From the NCBI RefSeq assembly GCF_039543385.1, contig NZ_BAABJQ010000039.1, positions 8,138-72,137 on the forward strand: 64,000 nt of DNA, given 5' to 3'. Made by a program: the position numbers and the translations under genes. Shown here piece by piece: positions 16,897 through 27,300 of the stretch (the stretch's first letter is position 1; each line of letters starts with the position of its first letter). Source of the DNA: Rugosimonospora acidiphila (GTDB taxonomy: Bacteria > Actinomycetota > Actinomycetes > Mycobacteriales > Micromonosporaceae). The notes beneath the pieces were generated by a model that ran no database searches, had not been told where the DNA came from, and saw only the letters and a list, made by a program, of their open reading frames with translations.

Positions 16897-19800
16897 ATGA
16901 GTCGACTCGCGATGCATCGTCCCGCGCGGTTCGCACCGCCTCCGTTGCCGGACGAGAAGATCGTGCTACCCACGCCGCCGGAGGTGCAGCAGAAGCAGGG
17001 TGGCGCCATGTGGATCACCCTGGCGTTGCCATTGCTCAGCAGCATCGGTATGGCCGCCTACATGATCACCTTCGGTCGGCCGATCCTGATCGTCATCGGC
17101 GTGCTTTTCGTGCTGGCGGCGATCGGCACCACCGTAGCGACGCGGATGCAGACCCTCAACGCCCACCGGCACAGCAGCCGCCGGCAGCGCCTGCGCTACC
17201 GCGACCACCTCACCACCGCGCGCGGGCACGCCCGGAATGTGGCCGCCGCCCAGCGCGAACTCGCCGCAGTGACCCACCCCGACCCGGAGCAGCTGTGGGC
17301 GATCACGACAAGCTACGACCGGATCTGGGAGCGGCGCCCGGCCGATCCCGACTTCCTGCACGTGCGCGTCGGTCTCGGTGAAGCCTCGTTGAGCACGCCC
17401 CTGCAGATCGGTAACCGACTCGACCCGCTCGCCGACTACGACGGGGATTCACTGCGCGCGGCACAGCGGCTCGTCACTCGCCATGGCACGGTCAGCGGGC
17501 AGCCGGCGGTCATCGATTTTGGTGACTGTGGGGTGCTCAGCATCCTCGGTCCACGGGAGCGCATCGAGGCGTTGACCCGTGCGGTGCTCTGCCAGATCGC
17601 CGTGCTGCACGCACCCGACGACGTGGGCATCATGGTCGAGCGCTCCGGTCCGGGCGACTGGGATTGGGCCAAATGGCTGCCGCACGCGATCGAGGAGGAC
17701 GCGCCGGGACCAGCCGGCGTGGTACCGCTGGTCGCCGAGAATCCCGCCGGACTGGCCGAAGTCCTCGAACGTGAACTGCTGTACCGCCAGGAGCAGACGG
17801 CACGCCGCGGCCACCTCGGCGTTGGATTGCAGGCTGCCCGGGCACCGCGCCGGCTCGTCATCGTGATCACCGGATTCCAGCCGGTGTCCGAGTGGGGCCG
17901 CTCACCGTTGCTGCGGGCACTGCTCGCCGGCGCCGGCCCGCAGCTGGGCATCACGCTGGTGTTCCTCGTGGACCGGGACACGGACGAGCCGGAGCGGGTC
18001 GACCTGAGGCTGCGTCTGACCGACGAGGGCCTCACGATGGAGGGGCGAGCGGGCCACATCAAGTCCGCCGTGGAGGGCGCCGTACCGGACGCGGTACCTG
18101 TCGCGCTCGCCGAGCTCATCGCACGGCGGCTCGCGCCGCTGCGGCTGACCGACGAAGGCGAACAGGTGCTCTCCCGCACCATCTCGTTGACCGAGATGGT
18201 GCTCGGTGCCGATCCGCTCACTGCCGACATCGCCACCCGCTGGGCAGAGGTGAGCGCCGACCGGCTGCTGCGGGTCCCGATCGGCAACGACGGCGACGGC
18301 GAACCGGTCATCCTGGACATCAAGGAGCCGGCGCAGGGCGGCTTCGGCCCGCACGGGCTGATCGTCGGCGCCACCGGGTCGGGCAAGAGCGAGTTGCTGC
18401 GCACGCTGGTGACCGCGCTGTCCCTGACTCACCCGCCCGAACTGCTCAGCTACGTCCTGGTCGACTTCAAGGGCGGCGCCGCGTTCGCCCCGCTGGCCGA
18501 CCTGCCTCACGTCGCCGGCCTGATCACCAACCTGGCCGACGACGCGGCGATGATCGACCGGGCGCAGGCGGCGCTGGTCGGCGAGCAGCAGCGCAGGCAG
18601 CAGCTGCTGCGCTCGGCCGGCAATGTCGACTCGATCCGGGAGTACCAGCGCCGGCGCGACGCCGGGGGAACGGACCTCAACGGCGAGCCACTGCCGCCGC
18701 TGCCGTACCTGCTGTTCATCGTCGACGAATTCAGCGAACTGCTGTCCGGCCGCCCGGAGTTCGTGGACCTGTTCGTCCAGATCGGACGCGTCGGCCGCAG
18801 CCTCGGTATCCACTTGCTGCTGGCCACCCAGCGGCTGGAGGAGGGGCGGCTGCGCGGCCTCGACTCGCACCTGTCCTACCGCATCTGCCTGCGCACGTTC
18901 AGCGCCGCCGAGAGCCGGACCGTCATCGGTACGACCGACGCGTACCGGCTGCCCCCGATCCCCGGCTCGGCGTACCTGAAGGTCGACGAGTCGATGTACC
19001 AGCGGCTGCGGGTGGCCCACGTATCCTCGCCGTACCTGTCAGCGCAGGAACGCGCGGAATCGGCCCGGGTACCGGGATCGTCGGTCGTGCCGTTCGTCGC
19101 GTCCCGGTCGCTGGATGCCGAGGTACCCGCCACGCCCACCCCGACGCCCGCCGAGCCGACCGCGACGGAACTGGCGGTCGTGGTGGACCGCCTGGGCCGC
19201 ATCGGTCATCCGGTGCACCAGGTGTGGCTGCCGCCGCTTCCCGCGGCGATTCCGCTGGACTACCTCACCGGTGCGCCCGCCATACGTCCCGGGCGGGGAC
19301 TGTCGATGCCCGCCTGGCCGGACAACGGCCGGTTGGTCATCCCGATCGGCGTGCTGGACCTGCCGTTGCAGCAGCAACAGAAGCCGTTGACGATGGACTT
19401 CAGCGGCCCGCACGGACACCTGGCGATCGTCGGTGCGCCACAGACGGGCCGCAGCACGGCCCTGCGGACCGTGATGATGGCCGGCATGCTCACGCACACG
19501 CCCGAGGAGATGCAGTTCTACTGCATCGACTTCGGAGGCGGCAGCCTGCACCAGTACGTGGCAGCACCGCACGTCGGCTCCGTGGCCGGGCGCACCGACA
19601 CCGAGCGCACCCGGCGCACCCTGGCCGAAGTGCGCGCACTGATCGTTGAAAGAGAGGCGACCTTCCGGGCGATGGGCATCGCGTCCGTCGCCGAGTTCCG
19701 CGCCCGCCGCGCGGCGGGCCGGCTGCCTGCCGGACTGCGTGCCGCGGACGTGTTCCTGATCATCGACAACTGGGGCGGACTGCGCGGCGAACTCGACGAC

Positions 19801-20931
19801 GTCGACGGAGCCGTCGCGGACATCGCCGCGCGCGGCCTCGGGGTCGGGGTGCACCTGTTGCTGACGACGAGCCGGTGGAGCGAGATCCGCCCGGCACTGC
19901 GCGACAGCATCGGTACCCGGGTCGAGCTGCGCCTCAACGATCCGACCGAGTCCGAGATCAACCGCCGGCTCGCCGCACGGCTGGCACAGGCGGTACCGGG
20001 TCGGGGCCTGGCCGCGCCGGGTGCGTACTTCCAGCTGGCCCTGCCGCGACTGGACGGGCAGGAGACCGCGGACGGAGCCTACGAGGCGCAGCAGGACACC
20101 ATCGCGAAACTCGCGGCCGCCTGGGCGGGGCCCAAGGCGCCGGCCATCCGGATGCTGCCCGAGCTGTTACACCTGACCGAGATACCGCAGTCTCCCGCAT
20201 CCGGGGCGCCGATCGGCATCGCGGAGGCGGACCTGGGGGCGGTGCACCTCGATCTGACCGCCGGCGACCCGTGTTTCCTCGTCTATGGCGACGCCGGGTC
20301 GGGCAAGACGACCTTCATGCAGACCCTGGTGGCGGGGATCGCAGCGACCTCCACCGCCTGGGATGCACGGATCCTGCTCGTGGACTACCGGCGCTCGCTG
20401 CTCGGTGCGGTACCCGAGGACTACCTCGCCGCGTACGCGCCCGACCTGGTGGCCGCCGGGACCTACCTCGAGCAGCTGTGCGAAAAGCTGGCCGAGCGGC
20501 TGCCGCCGGCCGGCGTCACCGCGAAGCAGCTGGCCGCCCGGTCATGGTGGGAAGGCCCCGACCTCTACCTGCTGGTCGACGACTATGACCTGGTCGGGGC
20601 CCAGCCGTTCGCACCGCTCATGGACTTCCTACCCCACGCCCGCGACATCGGCCTGCATGTGGTGCTGACCCGCCGGGTCGCGGGATCGAGCCGCAACGCC
20701 TTCGCCGACCGGTTCCTCACCCGGATCCAGGAGCTCGGCTGCGGCGGCCTGGTGCTGTCCGGCGACCGCAAGGAGGGTCCGGTGCTCGCCGACGAGCGGG
20801 CGGCGATCCGGTCGCCGGGGCGCGGGGTGCTGGTGCGCCGTGGTGAGCCCAGCAGGCTGGTCCAGATCGCCCTACCGGACACCGACGAGCGTGACGCGGT
20901 CGCTGGCGCCAGCGCCCGCGACAACACCTAG
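16897..20931 (+). CDS. eccC: type VII secretion ATPase EccC (FtsK/SpoIIIE type, three ATPase domains)
   Basis: This 1344-residue protein is a fused EccCa-EccCb. Two N-terminal membrane helices (about 38-83) precede a DUF-type linker and three FtsK/SpoIIIE ATPase domains. ATPase 1 has Walker A GATGSGKS (491-498), LVDFKGGAAF and Walker B FIVDE (Asp610, Glu611), so it looks active. ATPase 2 is degenerate: GAPQTGRS (846-853) has Arg for Lys, and its Walker B is IIDN (957-958). ATPase 3 has GDAGSGKTT (1131-1139) and LLVDD (1228-1229). In ESX systems EccC recognises WXG100 substrates through ATPase 3 and drives export. ATG 16897 follows GAGGACAGTC. The WXG100 genes lie directly downstream. Confidence 0.95.
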   Translation: MSRLAMHRPARFAPPPLPDEKIVLPTPPEVQQKQGGAMWITLALPLLSSIGMAAYMITFGRPILIVIGVLFVLAAIGTTVATRMQTLNAHRHSSRRQRLRYRDHLTTARGHARNVAAAQRELAAVTHPDPEQLWAITTSYDRIWERRPADPDFLHVRVGLGEASLSTPLQIGNRLDPLADYDGDSLRAAQRLVTRHGTVSGQPAVIDFGDCGVLSILGPRERIEALTRAVLCQIAVLHAPDDVGIMVERSGPGDWDWAKWLPHAIEEDAPGPAGVVPLVAENPAGLAEVLERELLYRQEQTARRGHLGVGLQAARAPRRLVIVITGFQPVSEWGRSPLLRALLAGAGPQLGITLVFLVDRDTDEPERVDLRLRLTDEGLTMEGRAGHIKSAVEGAVPDAVPVALAELIARRLAPLRLTDEGEQVLSRTISLTEMVLGADPLTADIATRWAEVSADRLLRVPIGNDGDGEPVILDIKEPAQGGFGPHGLIVGATGSGKSELLRTLVTALSLTHPPELLSYVLVDFKGGAAFAPLADLPHVAGLITNLADDAAMIDRAQAALVGEQQRRQQLLRSAGNVDSIREYQRRRDAGGTDLNGEPLPPLPYLLFIVDEFSELLSGRPEFVDLFVQIGRVGRSLGIHLLLATQRLEEGRLRGLDSHLSYRICLRTFSAAESRTVIGTTDAYRLPPIPGSAYLKVDESMYQRLRVAHVSSPYLSAQERAESARVPGSSVVPFVASRSLDAEVPATPTPTPAEPTATELAVVVDRLGRIGHPVHQVWLPPLPAAIPLDYLTGAPAIRPGRGLSMPAWPDNGRLVIPIGVLDLPLQQQQKPLTMDFSGPHGHLAIVGAPQTGRSTALRTVMMAGMLTHTPEEMQFYCIDFGGGSLHQYVAAPHVGSVAGRTDTERTRRTLAEVRALIVEREATFRAMGIASVAEFRARRAAGRLPAGLRAADVFLIIDNWGGLRGELDDVDGAVADIAARGLGVGVHLLLTTSRWSEIRPALRDSIGTRVELRLNDPTESEINRRLAARLAQAVPGRGLAAPGAYFQLALPRLDGQETADGAYEAQQDTIAKLAAAWAGPKAPAIRMLPELLHLTEIPQSPASGAPIGIAEADLGAVHLDLTAGDPCFLVYGDAGSGKTTFMQTLVAGIAATSTAWDARILLVDYRRSLLGAVPEDYLAAYAPDLVAAGTYLEQLCEKLAERLPPAGVTAKQLAARSWWEGPDLYLLVDDYDLVGAQPFAPLMDFLPHARDIGLHVVLTRRVAGSSRNAFADRFLTRIQELGCGGLVLSGDRKEGPVLADERAAIRSPGRGVLVRRGEPSRLVQIALPDTDERDAVAGASARDNT

Positions 20932-20969
20932 GCCCTGACAGCAGGGGACTCGAGAAAGCGAGGAGCACC

Positions 20970-21287
20970 ATGCAATTCGAAGTCACCGCGGCGGAGCTGA
21001 ACAACGCGGCGTCGAACTGCCTGAACGCCAACGAGACGATCCAGGGCGAGATCACCGCGATGCGCAACTACGTCGCCGGCCTCATGGGTGCCTACCAGGG
21101 CCCCGCCGCGATGGCGCTGCAGAACCTGTCCGACCAGTGGGGCAGTGACGCCCTGGCGCTCAGCAACGTGTTGACCACCATCGCCAACAACCTCACCAGC
21201 AACGCCAACAACTACGTCGCGAACGAGGACACCAACACCAAGAACTATGCGAACCTCACCAACAATCTGCCACCGGCCCGGTTCTAG
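20970..21287 (+). CDS. WXG100-family ESX protein (variant YQG turn)
   Basis: This 105-residue helical hairpin protein is of WXG100 type. The helix-turn-helix centre reads AYQGPAAM, with Tyr in place of the Trp of the WxG motif. The C-terminal export signal YxxxD/E is present as YVANE, followed by TNTKNY, which also occurs in the WXG100 protein at 60239. ATG 20970 has GAGGAG five nucleotides upstream. These proteins are secreted as dimers by type VII systems, or serve as partners for larger substrates. Its position directly after EccC and just before a second WXG100 gene suggests an EsxA/EsxB-like heterodimer. Confidence 0.9.
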   Translation: MQFEVTAAELNNAASNCLNANETIQGEITAMRNYVAGLMGAYQGPAAMALQNLSDQWGSDALALSNVLTTIANNLTSNANNYVANEDTNTKNYANLTNNLPPARF

Positions 21288-21332
21288 ACCGGTCGTCGAG
21301 GCTCACGAGAGATCCCAGACAAGGAGCACGAC

Positions 21333-21644
21333 ATGGCAGACGCAAGCGGATCGAAAATCGCGGTGACCGACGACCTGGCGAACAGCGGCGCCTCGATCAT
21401 GGCCATCGCGACGCAGCTCGGCGACAATCTGACCCGGCTCACCGCCATGCTGGCGACACTTCAGGAGTACTGGACCGGCCAGGCGAACGTCACCTGGCAG
21501 GACCTGCAGACCCAGTGGAACACCGCCGCCGCGGACCTGATGACCGCGCCCGGTCAGCTTGGCGCGATCTCCAACGCCGCATCCACGAACTGGCAGAACT
21601 ACGTCGACACCGAGACGGCCAATGTCTCGAGCTGGAGTCACTGA
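21333..21644 (+). CDS. WXG100-family ESX protein
   Basis: This 103-residue WXG100 protein has the canonical turn (EYWTGQANVTW) and C-terminal YxxxE export signal (YVDTE). ATG 21333 is preceded by AAGGAG. It is the probable dimer partner of the protein encoded 45 nt upstream. A strong hairpin terminator follows at 21668-21701, closing the EccD-EccC operon. Confidence 0.92.
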   Translation: MADASGSKIAVTDDLANSGASIMAIATQLGDNLTRLTAMLATLQEYWTGQANVTWQDLQTQWNTAAADLMTAPGQLGAISNAASTNWQNYVDTETANVSSWSH

Positions 21645-21667
21645 TCGCTGATCCGGACGTGGCACGT

Positions 21668-21701
21668 GGGTCGGCTTTCCGCTACGGCGGATAGCCGACC
21701 C
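21668..21701 (+). terminator. intrinsic-type terminator after the WXG100 pair
   Basis: Nested inverted repeats: GGGTCGGCT (21668-21676) pairs with AGCCGACCC (21693-21701), and CCGC/GCGG pairs inside the loop. A short pyrimidine stretch (TTCT) follows. It lies 24 nt after the stop of the second WXG100 gene. Confidence 0.7.
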
Positions 21702-21727
21702 TTCTGCTTGCGCCGGGTGAGCCTCCT

Positions 21728-21994
21728 GTGATAGCCCGCGTTCACCAGCAGGTCGGAGATGGCGCGAGCGCCGTCGAGGCGTATCAGCAGGCGGTGGCGG
21801 CGACACCAGCGGACATGGGGTGGGACAGGGCCGAGGCAATGGCTTCCCTGGCCGAATGCCAGGCTCGGTTCGGGTATCGCGAAACGGCGGGTCGCACCGC
21901 CGCCCACGCCCGGCGGCTCATCGACGGCATCTACCACGCCTCCGCCGGGCGCCAACGAGCCAGGCTGGACGCAATCGCGCCGGACGCGACGTGA
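21728..21994 (+). pseudogene. TPR-like remnant, C-terminal part of a lost regulator
   Basis: The 88-residue reading frame has the look of the last one or two TPR helices of actinobacterial XRE/TPR or SARP-type regulators (GDGASAVEAYQQAVAATP, RAEAMASLAECQARFG, GRQRARLDAI). No N-terminal domain exists: an in-frame stop at 21692 lies inside the terminator hairpin and the EccC operon ends immediately before. The GTG at 21728 has no ribosome site. I read it as a fragment left after a rearrangement, although a small expressed TPR protein cannot be excluded. Confidence 0.4.
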
Positions 21995-22087
21995 GAGGCG
22001 GCGGACTCCGCGGCCGGCTGAGCTACCGCCACCACGCCAGGCTGGTGCTCGGGGCAACAGATGGGGCAAAGGTTCCCTGACGCGGCA

Positions 22088-22957
22088 CTAGCCGTTTGGG
22101 CCGGGAGTGGCGGGCGGCGGGCCACCGTCGGCGGGCAGGAACGAGTCGAGGTCGGCCCTGGCGTACAACTGGGCCGCGTTGTTCAACGCCCGGGTGAACT
22201 GGCCCGTAAGCTCCAGCGTGTCACCGACATTCAGCAGCAGTCTGTCCTGTGTATGGGTCATTTCCCCGACCATGTTGGGCATGTAGAGGCCGTCGGGCAG
22301 TGCGTTGGCCACCGCGGTCTTCAGCGAGTCGTAGTTCGCCAGGTTCGCATCGATCTCGGCCAGCACCGTGTTCTCGACGTCCCGGATGCCGCCCGGCTGC
22401 ACCAGATATGCCGCGTGGTGGGGCGGCGAGGTGACCTGCTGCGGCGACCCGCTGCCGTTGTCGGCGCTGACGATGTTCTTCCCGGTGACGTCGGGAGCGA
22501 CCCCACCCCAGGTGTCCTTCAGCTCCGGCGCCACGACGTCCGGCGGCGGCGGCTTGTTTCCGTCGTAGCTCGGATGCTGAGCGTTGTTGGGGAGGTGGTC
22601 CGGGTCGGTGAGCTCGTCATAGCTGTACGCGTGCAGGTCGTTCTGGTTGGGGTCGTCACCCCACACCCACTGCGCTCCCTTGCCGTAAACGTGCCAGGAG
22701 CCCTTGTTGCGGACGCCGGTCGGATCCTGCTGGACGTCGGTGACCGCGGCGTGGCCCCACTGCTTGACCAGGTTCGGATCCGGCTCTTTGTGCGCGTTCC
22801 AGGTGAAGGTGCCATCGCTGTTCTGTGACCAGGAACCGTTCCATACCCAGGTCCAGCCCTGGCCATTGTTATAGTCCATCCACTGGCCGTCCGGCGACTT
22901 GGGCGGCGGGACGGGTCCGGGGTCGTTCTGTCGGGGGCCCTGGCTCTGCGACGGCAT
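22088..22957 (-). CDS. Trp-rich hypothetical protein with helical C-terminus, possible type VII substrate
   Basis: From ATG 22957 (AAGGAG upstream) the product is 289 residues. The N-terminal 110 residues are Pro-rich, then very rich in Trp, Asn, Gly and Asp (QWMDYNNGQGWTWVWNGSW, GAQWVWGDD), like small beta modules that bind carbohydrate or cell wall. The C-terminal 110 residues look alpha-helical (VENTVLAEIDANLANYDSLK, LNVGDTLELTGQFTRALNNA) and resemble ESX-associated helical domains, without a clear WxG. There is no classical signal peptide, so if exported it would use the type VII system. It is the only minus-strand gene between the EccC operon and the giant gene. I recognise no named family. 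Confidence 0.7.
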   Translation of the reverse strand: MPSQSQGPRQNDPGPVPPPKSPDGQWMDYNNGQGWTWVWNGSWSQNSDGTFTWNAHKEPDPNLVKQWGHAAVTDVQQDPTGVRNKGSWHVYGKGAQWVWGDDPNQNDLHAYSYDELTDPDHLPNNAQHPSYDGNKPPPPDVVAPELKDTWGGVAPDVTGKNIVSADNGSGSPQQVTSPPHHAAYLVQPGGIRDVENTVLAEIDANLANYDSLKTAVANALPDGLYMPNMVGEMTHTQDRLLLNVGDTLELTGQFTRALNNAAQLYARADLDSFLPADGGPPPATPGPNG

Positions 22958-23193
22958 CGCGCACTCCTTCCGCGGGCGAGTCGAAGCTTCAGTCTCAGGC
23001 GCTGGGACACAGCTCGGCAATGTCCGCCTCCGTCGGCCCGCCCGACATCTGCTGGCGTACGCCATCGCCCCGTCCCCTGGATGTCCCTCCGGTGAGACTT
23101 GTCCCGTCCCCACCGGGCGGCTGTAGGTTCGCGTGACTATATGCGTCGCGGTTCGGCCGTGCCTGCCGGCCTGCGCCCAGCAGCGGAGGTGTC

Positions 23194-23634
23194 ATGGTGC
23201 CGGCGCCAGCCAACTACAACGATGCCAGTCTGACCATCAACGTCGACCCGGACGCCGTGTGGAAGTACGGCGCCACCGACCTGCCGGCACAGATGAAGGC
23301 GATCGGCGACACGGTGGGTCGCATCCATGACATCTGGAACGGGCTGAAGCTCGGCTGGGCGGGTACGACCGCGGACGAGGCGCAGGACTTCGCGGACCGC
23401 TGGAACGGGGCGGTGACGACATTGTTCGGCTCGCAGGCGAACCCGAACTCCAGCGTGCTCTACCAGATCACCGTGGCGGTGCAGACCGCTTCGCTGAACT
23501 ACGCCACGACAGAGGAAGAAGTGTCGAAGATGTTCTTGGACTTCTACGACGCGCTGCCGGGCGGTGGCGGATCGAACCAGCCGCCGACGCGGGATCAGGA
23601 TCTTGGGCCGGTCACCGAGCAAGCTCACTGGTGA
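23194..23634 (+). CDS. WXG100-like protein encoded directly before the giant toxin
   Basis: This 146-residue protein has two helices around a WAG turn (LKLGWAGTTADEAQDFADRW) and a third helical segment, ending in a Gly/Pro-rich tail. ATG 23194 follows GGAGGTGTC. The stop is 36 nt from the start of the 12,134-residue gene, so they form one operon. In type VII toxin operons small WXG100-like or Lap proteins bind the N-terminal domain of the toxin and help its targeting. That is the expected role here, by analogy. Confidence 0.85.
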   Translation: MVPAPANYNDASLTINVDPDAVWKYGATDLPAQMKAIGDTVGRIHDIWNGLKLGWAGTTADEAQDFADRWNGAVTTLFGSQANPNSSVLYQITVAVQTASLNYATTEEEVSKMFLDFYDALPGGGGSNQPPTRDQDLGPVTEQAHW

Positions 23635-23670
23635 CGTGGTAGTCGTGGGGATGCGAGGTTAGTTCCAGCC

Positions 23671-24360
23671 ATGCCTGTCGTCAACACCAACTCGTCGTCG
23701 ACGACGAAGCCGCAGTATCCGGACGCCGACAAAATCGACGCACTGGCCAATCAGTGGCTGCAGATGGCCACGTCCCTCAGGGCACTGAAGACCACGGTCT
23801 CCGGGTCGTTGGACCACGTGTCGTGGCAGGGCGACGCGTACACCATGGCCACGATGGTGACCGTCGAGGTGGCCGACCCCATCGGCAAGACGGCCGACAA
23901 CTGCCAGACCATGGGGGAGCATCTCCAGGAGTACGCCAAGCAGGTACGCGAGGCCATCAAGACGCAGAACGCGGTGACGTTGGCCGGGATCCTCGGGCTG
24001 GTCTTCGGCGTCGTGGCGTTCGCGGTCGTTGGTCCGATCTCGGCGGTCACCACCTCGATTCTGGACGCGGTCGGCGAGTTCAGTGTGCTGATCGACAACC
24101 TCGCGTTCGAGCTGCCCAGCCTCGCTCCGATCGCGAGCACCGTCGACTTCCTCGCGCAGAGCGCCAACGTGATCGTGCCGATAACGGAGTCGGCGGCCCT
24201 GACCACCATCGACACGGTGGTGCCGATGGTGATCGCGGATGCGGTGTATGGCCTGCCGCCGGAGATGGACCCGGGAACCGCTGTCGTGACCGGGATCGTG
24301 ACGCTGTTCGGCGGGTTGGCGGCGATGGACCGGCCGGCGGTGAACCGGCCGAGTGAGGAC
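23671..24360 (+). other. CpnT-like N-terminal WXG100/helical export domain of the giant protein
   Basis: Residues 1-100 form two helices around SWQGDAY (Trp52, Gly54). Hydrophobic and Ala/Val-rich helices follow at about 101-230 (LAGILGLVFGVVAFAVV). This is the arrangement of the N-terminal part of CpnT and related type VII toxins. It should carry the export information and may contact membranes. Confidence 0.8.
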
Positions 24361-27300
24361 CCGTTCGGGTTCACGAACTGGCAAGACAAGATCGCTGAGT
24401 TCAAGGGTCCGGGTAACGGAGGGTTGAACGGAGTTGACCCCGAGACCTTCAGCGTCAACTCCAAGGGACTTGTCGACGAGATACTGCCGCCCAGCTCGCT
24501 GGAGTTCAAACCGCCCGCCGTGAAGGAGTACGAGGGCCCCGGCTACGGTTGGACCGAGTCGGCCTCGGCCAAGCCGGTCTCGCTCAACAGCCCGGATTCG
24601 CTGGCGCCGCCCCGGTCCTCGTCGTCGTCGCCCGAGCCGCCGGACGAGTCGGTGAGATCGGAACACCTGGGCTCCGACATCGTGGCGCCGCCGTCGCTGT
24701 CCCGGACGGCTCGCGGTTCGAGCACTGTGGACACGCCTGCTCCAGACCTCAACGAGACGCAGCCACCGGTGTCGTCGACGACCTTCTATGCGAAGGGCCA
24801 GCCGGTCACCTTGACCGAGGAGTCGGCGGCCCGGGACTGGGCGGTGTCGGCGGCCGCCGATCGGGCTGGGCCCCCGCCACATGGATCGGGTGTGCGGCCG
24901 GCCACGATCGACGACCTGCCCGCTGACGGTGGAGTGTCGGCCGCCCGGAGTTTCCAGGTCGCGGAGGGACGTCCCGGCCTGCAGTTGCCCAGCCCGGGCG
25001 CGCCGCGAGAGCTGGACGCGACCGCGTTGGGGCAGGTCTGGCGTGGCCGCAACGTGCCGGAGGACGTGATCTCGCAGCAGCTGACGCAGCACCAGGCGAT
25101 GCAGTCAGCCAGGCCCGAACCGCTGGTGGGCGGTGGCCCCCGGTACGCCAACGGTGATCCCGTCCCGGCGAACATCGCGGCGCAGGGGCCACCGCGTCCG
25201 GCGCAGGAACCGCCGGTCGGCACGGCCGGAAACCCGGCGACCATCAATGACCTGTCACCCGGCGGTCTCGGCGCGGATCACTCGTTCCAGGTCAGTGCCG
25301 GCCGCAGTCCGCTGCCGGTACCGACGAAGGACGCGGTGCGCTCGCCCGACGAGATCGCCGCCAGTGGCGCGGTCCGGCAGGCGCGGGTGGACTACTTCAC
25401 CAAGCCGCCACAGCCTCCGGCGGATCCGGTCGACAGCCTGGCGGGCGTGCATTCCCCGCCGCCCCGAGCCACCGGCGCCGGCGATCCGCCACCGGCCCTC
25501 GACCCGCCGGCACCCCACACCACGGCGCCGGCCGACCTGGCCCCCGCGACCCACTCCGCGCCTCCCGCAGCCCACTCCACGCCTCGGGCCACCCACGAAG
25601 CGCCGGCCACGACGTCACCCGGTGCCGACCGGGGACAGCGGATCAGTTCGGGTGGCACCCGGAGTCCCGAGCCGTCCCCGTCACGCTCTACTGTGGACAT
25701 GCCGCCGTCTCGCCCGGCCGGCGACCGGACCACGATCGAGGGATCGGCCACTCCGTCCCCAGGCTCCGGCAACCCATCGCGATCCAATGCCGCCCCGAGC
25801 CCCGCCGATGCGTCACCACAACGGCCGGGAACGACCACCGGTCGGGGATCCGGGGACGATCTCGCGCCGTCACAGACGCCGCCCACCTCGGTCACCCGGT
25901 CGACCAGCCCACGACCGGCAACGGCCGACCAGGCGCCGCCATCGTCGTCCCCGAGCCGCAACGCGCCGTCGGATCCGCCGCCGTCACGCAACACTGATAC
26001 CGCAGCGCCGGCGAATCCGTCCGGTGACAGCCTGTCCGTACCCGAGGCATCCGCGGTGACCCGACCGCGGACCGACCACACCCCCGCGGGCAATGACACG
26101 GCCCCGTTCACCGACCCCGGCCGTCGCCTCAAGGACGGGGCGGTGGTACCCCCGCCGCAGCGAGCGCCCGCGCCCGACAATTCCCGCTTCCCCGGTCCCG
26201 GACAACGCCTGCACGACGGCCAGGTCCAGCCCGCCGCGCCCGCCGCCGCGAACAAACCTCCGCGACCGGCACCTGAGCACCGCCCGGGTGAGCCCACCAG
26301 TAACGGTGGTAACGGCGGCGCCAGCCCGCCACCCGCGCCGCACGCGCCTGGCCGCTCCGGCGGCTCCGGCCGGCTGATCCACAACAAGGGCGACAACACT
26401 CAAACCGTACTGGAGGAGCCGGCACCCACCACGCACACCGCCGAGGTCACCCACAGCGCGACGGACACCGCGGACCACGCGGCGACGGACACCGCGGACC
26501 ACGCGGCGACGGACACCGCGGACCATGCGGCGACGGACACCGCGGACCACCCCGCGACCGAGACCGCGACCGACGACGCGTTGCCGACCCAGTCGCAGAC
26601 GCAGACCGTGGAGACAGCGACCGACGACGCGTTGCCGACGCAGTCGCAGACGCAGACCGTGGAGACAGCGACCGACGATGCGTTGTCGACGCCGACGCGG
26701 ACACCGACACCGACGCGGACCGCGGACACCTCGGTCGTGAACAGCACCGACCATCAGGCACCTGTCGCGGATCACCCGCAGACTGACAGCGTCGTCACCG
26801 AGCAGGTCGGCGCCCAGACGGCTCACCCCGCGGCCACGCAGGCCGACCAGCCGCCGACCACACCCGTCCAGGCCGAGCGTCCGGTGGTCGAGGCCGAGCG
26901 TCCGGTGGTCGAGGCCGAGCGTCCGGTGGTCCAGGCCGAGCGTCCGGTGGTCCAGGCCGACACCACGTCTTCCGCGCCGTCGACCGGCTTCGACAACCCA
27001 GCACTGACGGGTACCGAGCCGGTACTGCCCGCGCCCCACGCGCTCGCCGACCCGTCGTCCACCCCGGCAGTTGCCGAGGTCTCTCCCACGGTCACGGAAT
27101 CCTCCATGGCCGGTGGGGATCCCCGCACGGCGCAGGCGCCGCCGGCCCAACCGCAGTCGCAATCGGCGCAGCCGCAATTGGCGCAGCCGCAATCGGCGCA
27201 GCCGCAATTGGACCAACCGCAGCCGGAAACGGCGCAGCCACAGGTGACGCGGCCGGTGGCATCGAACCCCGTCCATGCCGGGTTCGACCGGGCCGACGCG

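Noticed and set aside
26458..26952. Short regular repeats considered as a CRISPR array
   Set aside because: Units are directly adjacent without spacers, are multiples of three and lie in frame within coding sequence.
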